64,000 bases of DNA from Bettongia penicillata ogilbyi (GCA_023548195.1 JAJHZJ010000415.1:310001-374000), one strand, 5' to 3'; counted from the first letter of the stretch, positions 30,979 through 43,274 are shown. Made by a program: numbers and translations. Notes: generated by a model not told the origin, from the letters alone.

Positions 30979-31260
30979 CATCCTTTGTTACTGTAGAAGA
31001 CCATGCCATCAGAGAAATGATGACATGACTTACACTTGACTCTGTTTTGAGTGAGGGAGGGCTGTGCAGGTCACCAGCCTCACTTCTCCCTCAGAACCAT
31101 CTGAATCCAGTGACCAGATATACATCAGGATGACTGGAGATGACCCAGGATGAGGCAATTGGGGTTCAGTGACTTGCCCAAGGTCACACAGCTAGTGATT
31201 GTCAAGTGTCTGAGGTGAAATTGAACTCAGGCCCTCCTGACTCCTGCACTGGTGCTCTAA
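30979..31260 (-). mobile_element. tRNA-headed SINE with RTE-type tail, minus strand
   Basis: Same family as 11804-12117, in reverse. The RTE-type tail lies at 30985-31150 (CACCAGCCTCACTTCTCCCT), the core at AAGGTCACACAGCTAGTGAT and the head at GGCCCTCCTGACTCCTGCAC. Confidence 0.87.
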
Positions 31261-31905
31261 ACATTCTTTGCTTTCAAAATAACCAATTTTTAGAAATCCA
31301 CATATTTTTCTCTTCCCTTATTAAGGCATGGAAGTCAGACAAATAGATTGAAGATGACAGATATATTCCCTAATTAGTAATACAAGAACTTAATTCATTT
31401 TGATATGTGTCTTTCTCTTGATTAGGAAGAAAGAATGAGTATACCTTTTTTACATCCTATATTATAAGTCTTTCAAACAGTGTATGAAAAAATCATTATA
31501 TATCAGGGTCCTTTTATCAACTTCCTGGGATTCTACTTGGGGAAGCTACTAGGGAGATTTCAGCTGTTTCAAATTATTTAAATATCATTTTCCATGAACT
31601 TAACTAACATTTCCAAATCATTTGCCTAGACATGAATATTTTCATCATCAAAGTGTCATGAAGGGGGAAGAACAATTTATTTTTCTTCTTTCTTAATTTT
31701 GGTATAGATTTTCATTAGAGTATTATACCTTAGGAACTTTTCTATGACTCGTTTTCTTTACCTTTCTTATACTTCCAAAGGATATCAAAATTTAAAACTA
31801 ATTAAATTTTTTAAAATCTATGTCAAGGAAATCACTATTGTAGTCACATGCATACACATGGATGCATTCCTTTTAATAGTGTAAGAACACTGGAAATATA
31901 ACAGT
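31261..31905. other. Unique AT-rich sequence
   Basis: No ORF or repeat recognised. Confidence 0.4.
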
Positions 31906-32115
31906 AATAACAAGAGCATTTATTTAGTATTTTAAGATTTGCAAAGTGCTTGACAAGTATGATCTCATTTTGTCCTCACAACAATCCTAGAAGGCAGGTG
32001 CTATTATGGTCTGTATTACCAAGTCAGAGGTTAAGTGATTTGCCCAGGGTCATACACTATTAAATGTCTTAGGGAGGATTTGCACTCACATCTTCTGACT
32101 CCAGGTACAGGTTAT
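31906..32115 (+). mobile_element. MIR/THER-type SINE or L2 tail
   Basis: GATTTGCAAAGTGCTTGACA, CTCATTTTGTCCTCACAACA, GATTTGCCCAGGGTCATACA and CATCTTCTGACTCCAGGT in order. Confidence 0.75.
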
Positions 32116-32139
32116 AGAAGACTTTAAAAAAAGATGATT

Positions 32140-32490
32140 TTTATTTTTCATAATGTAGAATAATGAAGAGTCAGTGGATTTTATTGAATGGGAGATGACA
32201 TGGACAGACAAATGTTTTAACACAATCACTCTGAAATGTGAATAGGGGATACTAAAGTGGGGAGATACTTGAGTAAAGATTTATCAAAAGACTATAGCAA
32301 TAGCCCAGGCTTGAAATGATGAGTTCCTACATGTAGGTACTGGCAGTGTCAAAAGAGGAGGGAGGACATATGAAGAATTTTGTGACTAAAGAATGCACAA
32401 GATGCAGAAACAAAGTAGACTGGGAGTGGAGGGAGTGCTGAGAAAGGGTAAAGAGTAGAGGCTGCCACCAATTTTTATTATGTATGACTC
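32140..32490 (-). mobile_element. L2-type LINE fragment, minus strand
   Basis: ATCACTCTGAAATGTGAATA, GACTATAGCAATAGCCCAGG and GTACTGGCAGTGTCAAAAGA are complements of the L2 ORF2 interval also present at 13330-13500. Confidence 0.6.
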
Positions 32491-32547
32491 ATCAGTAACG
32501 GAAATTAAAATAATGGGAAATTAGTGCTTAGTATAGTTCTTATTGTA

Positions 32548-32800
32548 GGGTAGATAGGTTGCACAATGGATATTGTGCTGGAGTCAGGAAGATATGAGTT
32601 CAAATCTGCCCTCAGACACTTACTAGTTGTATAACCCTGGGCAAATCACTTAACCCTGTGTGCCTCAGTTTCCTCATCTGTAAAATGATCAGGAGAAGGT
32701 AATGACAGAACTCTTCAATATCTTTGTCAAGAAAACCCAAAGGGGGTATTTAAGAGACAGATATGACTGAAAATGACTAAATAATAACAAGAAAAAGGTA
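32548..32800 (+). mobile_element. tRNA-headed SINE with BovB/RTE-like tail
   Basis: The head GCACAATGGATATTGTGCTG and core CCCTGGGCAAATCACTTAAC are followed by CCTCATCTGTAAAATGATCA and a tail (TATCTTTGTCAAGAAAACCC, CAGATATGACTGAAAATGAC) that resembles the end of BovB-type RTE elements. It sits within an older MIR-like 3' end (to about 32880: AGGCATTTAATAAATGCTTG). Confidence 0.82.
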
Positions 32801-32999
32801 GTAATTAGTAATTAGTATAGTGCCTCACACAGATGAGGCATTTAATAAATGCTTGCTAACTGACTGATCTGTAAATTAGGAATATGAATTTATTGTGAAG
32901 ACTTTCTACCAGAAAATATAGAAAACCATTTTGTAATTAAACAGCACTATGTAAATGTATAATCAGAAATATATGGTTTAACTTGCTAATTTAGAACAG

Positions 33000-33130
33000 G
33001 AAAGGTCCTTGGCAGACACAGAGTCCAATGCCTATATTTTACAGATGAGAAAACTGAGGACCACAGAAATGACGTGACTTGCCTGAAGTCACAAGATATT
33101 AAGTAGCAGAGCTGGGATTCTAATGAAAAC
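33000..33130 (+). mobile_element. MIR-like fragment
   Basis: ATTTTACAGATGAGAAAACT, TGACTTGCCTGAAGTCACAA and GAGCTGGGATTCTAATGA. Confidence 0.65.
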
Positions 33131-34532
33131 TATTTCTAAATCTGCGCAAAATGTACTCATCACCAAGGAAGGCACTGTTATTCTATTGCTTTAAGTCTTT
33201 ACCTTGCCTATATTTATAAGATAAATTAACATCCTCATAAAATTCTAGCCTCTATATATACTAGCAGAGCTATGCCACAGGCATAGCAACTGCATTTAGC
33301 AACTTTACCACTTAGCAATTCATAAATATTCCCTATTCTATATTCAAATTTCCTTGATAAAATGTGAACTGTGTCCTAGATGGGGATCTCAATAGAGGAC
33401 CATGCCCTCAGGACCCCCTAAAGCAGTTAACTATATTTGGTACCCTAACAAATTAATCTTTACCTTGAATATAAAATAGGATAACACCATGAAGTCCTCA
33501 CTAAAAATGTCACTGTACTTTGGCATATCATGATCTACAAAATGGCAATGTATTATCAAAATCTGATGTTATACTACCACAGGGATCTTTATTCCCCCGT
33601 GGGAGAGAAATGATCAGTCTCAAGAAGTGCATTTTAATGTAAGACATAGTTAAAGTTGTGTTTGGTCAAGTACCTACAGGCAAGCATATTTAAATGACAA
33701 CAAAGTTTGCTAAAGCATTTGCTTCCTTATGTATGAGATCCTTATTTTTTTTTAATAGTCACAAGATGGCAATTCTCAGGCCAAAAGGCACAGTATCTGA
33801 TTATTATTATAGGTTTTTATGATCTACTTAAATGCTTTCTCATAATGGAAATGTAGCAATATCTGGGGAAATTAGCAGCATAGAGGCTTTTTAAGAAATG
33901 TATTTTGTTCATAGGGGTGACTCACTATAAAATCTTAATGTGAGCATCTTAGTCTTTTAAAAATGTTATTTGCCTAATACACAAGATAACAGTGAAGTAT
34001 AATTTATTTTGCCTTTTAAAATCATATAGTACTTCTACAACTTCTCTTTGGCTGATAAGAGTATTGTAGTGTGCAATTTCTATAATATGTATTGCACTAT
34101 AATTTACAGAACTGGAAGTTTGGGTGAGTATAAGAGTGTGTATAATCTAATTTCCACTGGGTGATTTTTGTAATGTGTATATCCCATTCTCTCTAATGGA
34201 AAGTGCACTAGTAAGGCACTTTAAATAGTCATAAATCCTCCCAATATATCTGCAAGAACAGTAAGCAACATGAAATATAGATCCAAAATAACTCATGTCC
34301 ATATTCTTCCTCCTTCACAGCATAAGAGACTTAAAATTGTATTTTGAGAAAGAAGGACCAGAGTGAGAAGTAGCAAAAACACTACAGGAATCAACCCTTT
34401 CCTTTTTGGTTAAACAATTTTGAGGGAGTATAAAAAGTGGCAAAGTAGTATGTATAGTGGAAAAGGCTTCAAGATAGGAAGACCCAGTTCCAAAATCTGC
34501 CTCTGGTTTGTTCTGGCTTTGTAAACACAGGC
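33131..34532. other. Unique stretch
   Basis: 1.4 kb with no recognised repeat or plausible coding region. The minus-strand frame at 34315-34590 overlaps the next SINE and is not convincing. Confidence 0.45.
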
Positions 34533-34791
34533 AAAGGCAGTTAGGTGGTGCAGTAGATAGAGCACTGGGCCTGCAATCAGGAAGATTCATCCTTCTGAGT
34601 TTAAATCTGGCCTCAGATACTTACTAGCTATGTGACCCTGGGCAAGTCACTTAACTCTGTTTGTCTTAGTCTACTCATCTGTAAAATGAGCTGGAGAAGT
34701 AAATGGCAAACCACTCTAAGACTTTTGCCAAGAAAAACGCAAATGGGGTCACAAAGAGTCAGACATAAGTGAAATGACTGTACAGCAACCA
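34533..34791 (+). mobile_element. tRNA-headed SINE with BovB/RTE-like tail
   Basis: GGCAGTTAGGTGGTGCAGTA, CCCTGGGCAAGTCACTTAAC, then TGGAGAAGTAAATGGCAAAC and AATGGGGTCACAAAGAGTCA. The last phrase closely resembles the BovB-type tail. Confidence 0.9.
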
Positions 34792-34884
34792 CAGACAAGT
34801 GGATTAATGGTTCATGGTACCCAGAAAACAATCTAAGTCTTTGAGTTGGTAATGGTAATTTAAATGGGAAGATCTTTCCCACTC

Positions 34885-35378
34885 ATTAATAGGCCCAGAT
34901 GACCTGCCTGGTTCACATGGAAGTCTGAGTCAATAGAGCCTATTGGGGGATGAGTTTGCTGAAGGGGTAGAACAGTAATGGTGGAGCATGAAGGATGGAG
35001 CAGAGCTGAGAGGAAATTGGTCAGAGAGCAGTCAGAACTGAGGAAGAGAGAGAAAGCAGGTTGCTTGCTAGCATGAGTGAGAAAGCTCGGCTGGGATTCG
35101 TTTAATGGAACTGGTTTGTGGGAAGCTTAGCCAGGGGAAGGCTTAGGGATGAAGTTGCCCTGTGCATTGTAATTGTATATGCATTTCTTTGTTACTATAA
35201 CAGATTTGGCTTTCTAGTGTTGGGATTTGGCTTTCTGGTGTCTGAATGAATGTTTTAATTTTGTCTTCCCTGTGCTGTGGAGAGTCTGTTATAATTCGTG
35301 ATTCAGAATTGCACAGACATATTCATGGCTGCCCTAGGCACTGTGAATATCACATTGGTGCCACAGAGTTACATTCAA
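34885..35378 (+). mobile_element. Solo LTR candidate, family X copy 1
   Basis: This block of about 490 bp aligns by eye, over most of its length, with 43275-43756. Shared phrases are GAGAGCAGTCAGA, GGAAGCTTAGC...GGGGAAGGCTT, TTTGGCTTTCTGGTGTCTGA versus TTTGACTTTCTGCTGTCTGA and the end ATTCAGAATTG. A signal-like AATGAATG/AATAAAT sits at the same place in both. The layout suits a retroviral LTR (U3, short R, U5) with no internal region attached. Boundaries and short duplications were not resolved. Confidence 0.6.
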
Positions 35379-35980
35379 AAGAAAACATCACATTAGGAAT
35401 GCCCCACATAGATCAAGTGACAATTCCAGTGCCCCAAAAAAAAGTCGAGGAGGAGAAGGCAGATTGGTAAAACTGAGAAAATGAGAAGCAAAAATACTTG
35501 AAAAGGAGGTAAGAACTATAAACAAAAGAATCCATTCCACTGAGTTATTTCCTGTTTACAATTTGTTCTGTTTTAAAGAGGATCCAATTAGAGAATGTGG
35601 ACTTGTGCAAGGCATAAAATCATGTAATTATTAATTTTTTTTGCAATATAAAACTTTCTAGGTAAGGATTTTTAACAGTCTTGCTGATTACTAGAAATTC
35701 ATAAATTTTATATTTCAAATACCTTCTGACTTGCAAAATGTCTATAACTTGAAAGAGACTTTGAAACTTTCCAGCACCAGATCACACCTCCCAACAAGGA
35801 TGTCAGCTCCTTATCTCAGAATAAAATCTAGTTATATTTGGTGCACCAGCTTTAATAGACTAGCTAAAGAGACAACAGAATCTGCTACCATTTTACTGTC
35901 ACTTTTCTTTGTCGCTGGCTTATTGGCTGTGCCCCAACAATGACCACTAGGTGACACAGGAAGCAGGACATAAAGAAAGG
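35379..35980. other. Unique sequence
   Basis: Nothing recognised. Confidence 0.4.
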
Positions 35981-35981
35981 C

Positions 35982-36224
35982 AGCTAAGTGGTGGAGTCAA
36001 TAGGATACCAGGCCTGGAGTCAAAAAGACCAGAGTTCTAAACTAACAGCAGACACTTACTAGTTGTGTGATCCCAAACAAGTCACTTAATCCTGTTTGCC
36101 TCAGTTTCCTCATCTGCAAAATTATCTGAAGAAGCAAATGGCAAACCACTCCAGTATCTTTGTGAAGAAAACCCAAAATGGCATTACAGAGTAAGACATG
36201 ACTGAAACAACTGAAAAACAAAGA
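35982..36224 (+). mobile_element. tRNA-headed SINE with BovB/RTE-like tail
   Basis: GGCAGCTAAGTGGTGGAGTC, TAGTTGTGTGATCCCAAACA, AGCAAATGGCAAACCACTCC and GTAAGACATGACTGAAACAA. Confidence 0.88.
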
Positions 36225-37670
36225 AGGATGTGAGGAATGGGACATATTACAACTGTCTCTCTTCCAAAATCATGTTTCCTCTTAAAGTCACAATATATGT
36301 ATCCATATTCTCATTGGGAAGGGCAAATGAAGTTGGTGTCACCCACTTATGAATTCCAATTATTAAACTGGAGTGAGTAATTACATAAGAATCTATGACA
36401 AAATTCAACTGCCTCGCATATCACTGACAGATTGTCCCTCCTGACACAACATAATTTAGATTTTTAAAATTCAGACATTAAAACTTTTTATTAATACGTT
36501 AAATTTAGAAAAACAGATTGGTATTCTTTGTAGTGCTTATTGAAGCTTTCATGCCTCTAGGAGAAAAATGACCTGAAATAATGTCAAAATTAACCGAAGT
36601 TATACAGAAAGCAAATGGATGCTTTCTTCTATATGATCATAGAGCAAAGGCTGCCAAATAAATACCTAAGAGACATAACATTCTTGAAAATACCAATCAT
36701 TAGGTAGTTTAATCATTTCTTTAAATCCACAATTATGACTTGTAAATAACATTGTTATTATTTATTTCACAGTTCTATATGTTTGCAATAGTATATATTC
36801 TAAAATCAGAACATTACAGGAAGAAACATGGGACCTGAGCATTTCAAGAAAAACCATTGCTTACTTTTCTCCACTCATGAAGACCTAATCTAATTGCTTA
36901 TTAGTGAATGGAGGTCACCAAAGACTCTTGAGTACAGGTTAAGTGTTCTGAATATCAGTCCAGTTAGGTTTAGAGAGGTTCATCAGCAAAGGATGACAAC
37001 CATGTGAATAAAGCTTTAGCTATCGAAACTTATAGAATCCCCTATTTATTAAGATATGAAGGGCTTGGAAGTCCAAACTTGGAAGAGATAAACAAGAAAA
37101 AAGCTATAGATCTTTGAATTATTGAAACATTATACCATTGTATAGTGTTTGCATTGAAAGCAGCTGTTCATTTTCATGAACAGACAAATGGTAACATGAA
37201 ATTTCTGTCAGATTTATATGAGATGTCCCAAAAGACTTAGTGCAGTATATAGTGGACAATTTATTTCTTAACCATTCTTCCTCTTTGCCAAATACAGTTG
37301 AGTATGAGGAAATAAGTGGGGGGAATTTTATGAACATACAAAAAATAACTTACAAAGAGTATGCAGAAAAATTCATGTGTTTGGTTCAACAGGATAAAGG
37401 CAAATCATCAGCAAATGTATACATCATTCAAAGAAAGCTTTGGTAATCTAGTTTCTTTCCAAGTGCATCCCAGATGAGATGCAGTGAACTAGGAATGGAG
37501 AGGGAGGGAGACTGATACAGGCAGACATAAAAGCAGAAGTGGTAACAGCAAGGAAATAGTTAGGAAAATGAAAAAAGTAGGAAAGCACAACCTGACATCC
37601 AGTACTATATGGGCAAATCATCCTCTGGGCCTCCTCAGACCTTTCAGGTCACTTAAATTTGTTTCATTTC
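36225..37670. other. Mostly unique; possible mariner-like end
   Basis: The phrase GATGTCCCAAAAGACTTAGT at about 37222-37241 resembles terminal repeats of mariner-like elements, but I found no matching second end. The rest is unassigned. Confidence 0.3.
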
Positions 37671-37800
37671 AATTCAATTCAATAAGCACTTATTGTGATT
37701 ATTATTTGGACATTATGTTTGGTATTGGATATACAAAGGCAAAAAGTCAAAATCCCTGTCAATAAGGAGTTTACATTTTTTTTGAAGAAATGATATTAAA
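37671..37800 (-). mobile_element. L2 3'-end fragment, minus strand
   Basis: TCAATAAGCACTTATTGTGA, GGATATACAAAGGCAAAAAG and AATAAGGAGTTTACATTT follow the L2 3' end in reverse. Confidence 0.6.
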
Positions 37801-37909
37801 TCTAAAATAAAACATACACAAAGCAACTTCCAAAGGGAGAACATAGTTCTTTTATGAAGGACAGATATTTTTTGAACAACAGACTAGCATTCTGTAAGGT
37901 GGCAGTATC

Positions 37910-38125
37910 CCATCATCATCATAGCAGCTAGTGTTTACACAGTTCTTTATGGTTTACAAAGCACTTTCCATTGTTATCTCATGCTATCCTCAAGAAGCCC
38001 AGAGAAGGATGAGCTATCAGTGTACCTATTTTACAGGTAAAGACACTGAAATGAACAAAATGACTTCTCCAGAGTCAGCCACTATTTAGTATCTAAGGCT
38101 GGAATTGAAGTACAGTCTGGTGTTC
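37910..38125 (+). mobile_element. MIR/THER-type SINE or L2 tail
   Basis: ATGGTTTACAAAGCACTTTC, CTATTTTACAGGTAAAGACA and CTAAGGCTGGAATTGAAGTA. Confidence 0.65.
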
Positions 38126-38268
38126 CATATATTTGTAACAACAAGCAAAGTAGGATATTTTGTTGTTTGAGTTTTAATCAATCAAGTGCCTTTGGTTGAA
38201 TCTTGCGATTGACTCAGTCAATAATCTTTGATTAGAAACTCTACATACATACATAAATATATATTATG

Positions 38269-38270
<2 letters not shown>

Positions 38271-38310
<40 letters not shown>
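38271..38310. repeat. (TG)n microsatellite
   Basis: Pure TG dinucleotides, about 40 bp. Confidence 0.96.
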
Positions 38311-38313
<3 letters not shown>

Positions 38314-38469
38314 ATATACAGGCTAGGGTAACTTGTTTGTGGGGAGGCCTCATAGAAAGAATGTTTGTGATGTTGGCCCTCTCTCTGTTGGTCTGTGTTA
38401 ATTTCTCAAACAGAAGTTCTGCCTATTAGTCTTTATGAGCGAATTGATGATGGCACTGGTAATGTGATA

Positions 38470-39010
38470 AATATTGGTATAGCCCTGTTAAGCTTTCCTT
38501 TCCTGGGAAGAGAAGTTGTGGGAAGGAGCCCCTAGAGTTGCTATCAGGCAGAAGTCGGAAGAGTTTGGAGTTTGGAGTTCCTGTGAGCTGAGACAAGGAG
38601 CAGGAGCAGAGAGCTGCCTGTGTGGGAAATCAGGCAAGAGCTGTGAGTGGTCAGCCCACGGAGGAGCCATGGGGTTTAAAAGTCAGCCTCGCATCAAGAT
38701 GAGGGAGGACTTCACTTGGACACTGTGAATTGATTAAAAAGGTTGTTCTTACTGAGACCTGGGCATGATGTGGTGTTTTGAGAAAGGACTTTACTTGGAT
38801 ACTTGGTATTGATTAAGGATATATTTTCCTTAAGGATGTTGCTATGAATGTTGTGCTTTACTTTATTGAACAATGTTTAGTTTGTTGTTGAACAGAGTTC
38901 ATTATACTATGCCATTAGACCCTTGAAATCATTCACAGCAGAAGTCCTCAGGTGTGCTGCCGTGAATGGCTGATTTTACTATACTGTGCCACATAGGTGT
39001 CCCTGCAATG
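38470..39010 (+). mobile_element. LTR-like block with internal duplication (tentative)
   Basis: GC-richer DNA whose middle repeats itself: GGACTTCACTTGGACACTGT at 38708 and GGACTTTACTTGGATACTTG at 38784, each followed by ATTGATTAA. Composition and length suit a solo LTR, but no second copy in the window confirms it and no termini are clear. The short frame at 38516-38728 is probably not coding. Confidence 0.35.
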
Positions 39011-39542
39011 ATAGCTTAGAGTAGGGAAAAATAAATGCATAGGAAACATAAGGTTCATATGGAGAATATGAAAGAGGAGAGTGGACAGGGAAGGGAATGT
39101 AATATAATCAGCTTATTATTCAGTATCACAGGGAATTTAATTAGAGCCACTGGTAAGCAAATTAGCACAACCTTTACCTTTCACCACAGTAATGGTACTG
39201 GGTATTTGATTATCAATTCCTGAGCAAAAGGTAGAAAAGGCCAGTGAAGGGGAAGCAAAGTAGAGTTAAAAATCACTTTATTTTTCTATTATGCTCTATT
39301 GACTAACTATTTATATCCCTAATCATGACCTTGGGTGAGAAAGAGATCTTAGAGGTTGTTGTAAAAGCCACTGTATTGTACTACTGTGATTTGTTTTGTA
39401 TTACTAGTTTTGTGACTTCTAAAACCCTTTCAAATGATGTGTTTGAAGATATTTGCTTCTTAGAATTTTGTAAATGAAAAGTGCTACTTTTACTTAACTG
39501 ATATTGCCTGATACATAATATAAATATATATACATTATATAT
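39011..39542. other. Unique sequence
   Basis: Nothing recognised. Confidence 0.4.
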
Positions 39543-39543
39543 G

Positions 39544-39590
<47 letters not shown>
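39543..39590. repeat. (CA)n(TA)n microsatellite
   Basis: CA run followed directly by a TA run. The RTE 3' end at 39612 lies 20 bp away. Confidence 0.95.
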
Positions 39591-39597
<7 letters not shown>

Positions 39598-39611
39598 ATT
39601 ATATAATGTAT

Positions 39612-40235
39612 GTGTATGTCTTAATTGTTGTTTCTCCTTTGTTCTCAAAGAGGACATCAGGAAGGAGATGGTATGAATTGAAAGTGAATTGGATTTAAGT
39701 GAGGGAGGACTGTGGAAAGTCACCAGCCTCACTGTCTCCTCGGGAGCCATCTATCTCCAGTGACCAGTGGGAAGATATAGATAAGGGCAACTCAAGATGG
39801 CCCCAAATGCAATGTGAGACCTTGGCCTTTTTAAGTTAAAGTCTTTCCCAGGTCTCAGTTTATCCTGAGGCAACACCCATTCAGTGCTTAAGTTAGGTAA
39901 GAAAAGAGGCAAACAATGACTTCTTTTACCTAGTCAAAAACAAAACCAATCTGAGAGGGGAAGACCCTTCAAGGTTTCTGGCCAAAATAGAAACAATTGC
40001 TATTTGCAGTTGTGAGGTTTAAGTGATCAAAATCTATGTTTCTTTTGGTAGAGTGCACACAAGTAAGGGTATGATTCCCTATGTAGATAGAGGGTCGGAA
40101 GTGTGGAAGAGTGGGAGGGAGGGAGCATGGATGGAAAGAAGGCAGGAAAGAAAGAAATAAGGAAGGAGAGAAGGAGCTGCACTGCCCGACTGGAACTGGC
40201 TAGTTGGGTCCCCAGTAGGGCAGCTACAAATACAG
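39612..40235 (-). mobile_element. RTE-like LINE 3' UTR, minus strand, copy 1
   Basis: The plus strand reads TTGTTTCTCCTTTGTTCTCA AAGAGGAC at the element's 3' end, then GTCACCAGCCTCACTGTCTC, TTTAAGTTAAAGTCTTTCCC and, farther up, CGACTGGAACTGGCTAGTTG (about 40179). This is the region that the RTE-tailed SINEs borrow. Confidence 0.65.
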
Positions 40236-40237
40236 AT

Positions 40238-40484
40238 TGTTGATTTGTGCTTGTCCTTAGTTCTTAAAGAGGACCCTGACATCAGGGAAGGTAATGCCAT
40301 GATTTGCAAGTGAATTGAATTTAAATAAGGCAGGGCTGTATAAAGTCACCAGCCTCACTCTCTCCTCAGGAGTCATCTGGGTCCAGTGACAAGATATGCA
40401 GGATGACTGGAAATGTCCCTAGATGAAGTAGGAGACCTCAGGCTTTCTAAGCTAAGGTCTTTCCCAGGTCTCAGTTTGTTTTGT
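40238..40484 (-). mobile_element. RTE-like LINE 3' UTR, minus strand, copy 2
   Basis: Repeats the layout of 39612-39860 in the same orientation (TTAGTTCTTAAAGAGGACCC, GTCACCAGCCTCACTCTCTC, TAAGCTAAGGTCTTTCCCAG). It starts within a few bases of the end of copy 1, giving a tandem pair. Confidence 0.7.
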
Positions 40485-40487
40485 TTT

Positions 40488-40705
40488 AATAACATCAAGA
40501 AGAAGCATGGCATAAGGAATACAGATCTGACCTTAGAATCAGGAAGGACTGGATTTAAGTCCCTCATGAGACATAGGACTAGGAAATCAATTAACATCTC
40601 AGCACCTCAGACAACTGTTCAAAGACTACAAATTGTGGAAATATTGATTTACATTGGTAGAAATTCCTCACCTGTAGCCCCCTTCACCAGTAAAACATGA
40701 ATCTA
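40488..40705 (+). mobile_element. MIR-related marsupial SINE
   Basis: AAGAAGCATGGCATAAGGAA, GAATCAGGAAGGACTGGATT, CTCAGCACCTCAGACAACTG and AAATTCCTCACCTGTAGCCC follow a SINE layout that I associate with MIR-related marsupial families. Confidence 0.6.
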
Positions 40706-42054
40706 GAAGAAAAAATATGAAGACCCTTCTCCCTATGGTAGGAATATTTTGTAAGGGAACTTATTCCCTTTCTATGATAAAGGCCCAATTAGCATGCAAA
40801 AACAGACTCAAAAGGAAAAAAGCCACTAGGGAACATCAATCTCATTCAGAGAGAAGAACCCAAGGCCATCTTCCTGGCACTGCCTAGACAACTTAGAACT
40901 GTCTACGACTTTTGGTAAAGTTTTGATTGCTTATGGTTTTATTTTTATCCCTGAAACCAGATGAAGGTTTCCCTAATTATATTCACACAGATAAGAGCCT
41001 ATATGAGGCTACACAGCATGGTAGCACTGTGGATAACAGATAAGACCCTCTACAAGGTATTCAAGTAAATCAGGAAACATTTGATATCATGCTTTCATTA
41101 ACCACAACCAATTACTGTCTAAAATATTTGAAAGTGGGATCTGAAAGTGGAAGTAGTAGACAGAACTTTTTTCCATACCAATCGAAATCTTGGAAACCAC
41201 AAAGCTAGTGTGAAGGAAATTATCTGTAACACATGTAAGATATATGATTTTTTATGCAACAGGGAAAATGGAGAAGTCATCGTGAGGGAGCTGCCAAACT
41301 ATTAATATAATATGAATATGGATATAGAGGATTCGATCACATGCTCCAGCTCCACCTGATGTAAAGAAACTATCATCTAATAATCTATTTTGGATACTAG
41401 TCTTCATATGGGTTTTCTCTCCCTAATCCCATTCTATTTCGGATACTAAACTATATAATCATTTCTGATCAAGTGATCAAATTTCCTCATTTAAAAATGC
41501 ATAAAATGCATACAGACAACCCATATTACTACAATATATCCCCAATTTTGCAGATCAATTAGTTCATTCCCCTCATTTTGCTGAATCTTGAGAATTTAGC
41601 CACTTCCACTGATTCGAGTGTAATACACATTCCATTATAACACAAAGCTCTCCAAGATTTTATCTACCAACATTTTTCCACTCATAAAGTGCTAACTTCT
41701 TGTATACTACATGGAAAGTGGTTGGCCAAGGATACTGTGAAATATTATCCTTTAGTGATTTTTATGTATTAAAAAATATGAGTATTTATTTTGGACAAGA
41801 TATGACTGGTTATTGTTGTAGAAGTAATTTCCAAAGTGGATATCTAAGCCCAGTTAGATCACTTATGTCTTAGAACAAAGGTCAAAATAAATAGTAAGAC
41901 AGAAAAATAAAAATAAGAATATATGACACATGGCAATTCCAACAAATTTAATCAATCTTGTGGTTTATAAACCATGGGAAATAGAAGTCATCAAGCGATA
42001 TTTATTATTTTTTACATAAGTTTATCTTATATGAATCAATTGCTCTATTAATAC
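40706..42054. other. Unique AT-rich sequence
   Basis: A weak SINE-head-like phrase (CAGCATGGTAGCACTGTGGA) occurs at about 41017. Otherwise nothing recognised in 1.35 kb. Confidence 0.4.
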
Positions 42055-42905
42055 ATCAGTTAGCAAGAATTTACTAAGTGCTTGCTACTTAGCACTTGCT
42101 AAGTCAGGAGGAGGGATACAAATAAAAGTACAAAAACAATTCAACACATCAAGGTTTTTATATTCTAATAGGGCAAACTACATGTGCATAGATAGTTATA
42201 ACAGATTCATAGAGGATATAGAATAGACATGTAATTTTATTGGTATAGGAGAGTCCCATATAAGAAAATGTCCTCTATCAACATAAGCCAATGATTTCTT
42301 CAGAACTTACATGCTTAAGAAAGTGCATAGGGAACTGGGAGAGAAAATGATGTGCTCAGGATCACAATGTCATGAGATTAGTAGGAGATTTTGAACTCAG
42401 GTTTTCCCACATGAGACCAGCCCTCTATTCAATATATTAAATACTCAATTCAGCTTCTGAGAAAACAAAATACAGAGTCAATATCAGATAATCCTATAGG
42501 AGAAAGTTCTATTAACTAGAAGGAAAAGGAAAAGCTGCCTGAATGAGATAGCACTGAAGCTTTCTTAAAAGAATCCAGAGATTCAAGAGACAGAAGTAAG
42601 GAGAGAAAGCGGTTCAGAAATGGGGACATCCTGCACAAAAACACAGAGATAAGAGATGAAGCACTGTGTATGAGCAACAGAAAATACGTCAATTAGAATA
42701 GCTGGATGTGGTCAGACCTACCCTATAGAAAATTACTTTGACAGCCATGTGGAGGCTGCACTGGAATAGAAAGAGGCTTATGGCAGGAGAAAACAAGAAA
42801 TTCTAAAATCACTTTAGTTAGGAAAAAGTTGATCTTGTCAATCAGAGTGATATAATAGCTGAGGCAGAGAATAGAAGGGTAAGGGGAAAAAATAATTTGT
42901 AATGT
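42055..42905 (-). mobile_element. L2-type LINE 3' part, minus strand
   Basis: The 3' end lies at TTAGCAAGAATTTACTAAGT GCTTGCTACTTAGC. Farther up come GGGACATCCTGCACAAAAAC, GATGTGGTCAGACC and GAAAATTACTTTGACAGCCA, complements of L2 phrases. A MIR-like phrase, TTTGAACTCAGGTTTTCCCA (42391), suggests a small SINE fragment inside. Confidence 0.6.
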
Positions 42906-43274
42906 GTACTCCTTTGTATTTTTTTTTTTTTTTATGAAAGATGGTCAAACAATCAAAAAATATGTCAGGTTCTATGCAAGATACTGGCTGAGAGGAATAT
43001 GAAAATGACCAGAAAACTTGACAAGATACTCAACTAATTTATGTTATTTACAAGGTATATAGAATTATAGATTTAGAATCACAAAGGACATTGGAGAATA
43101 GCCAAATAACCTAATTTTCCAGATGAGAAAACTGAGGGTCAAAGATGTCAAGTGATTTGCTCAAGATCACAAAGCAAGTTCACATCTTTCTATTACATCT
43201 TCACAGATAATTTCTATCTAAAAAAATCTGTTGTGCCCTTCTCAATTTCATCCAGAAAATATGAAGGGTTTGAA
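42906..43274 (+). other. Unique sequence with MIR-like fragment
   Basis: A T-run lies at 42919-42934. About 43065-43190 holds a MIR-like piece (TTTTCCAGATGAGAAAACTG, GATTTGCTCAAGATCACAAA). Confidence 0.5.

Noticed and set aside
37222..37245. Mariner-type transposon end
   Set aside because: One terminal phrase only. No matching inverted end or transposase remnant found nearby.
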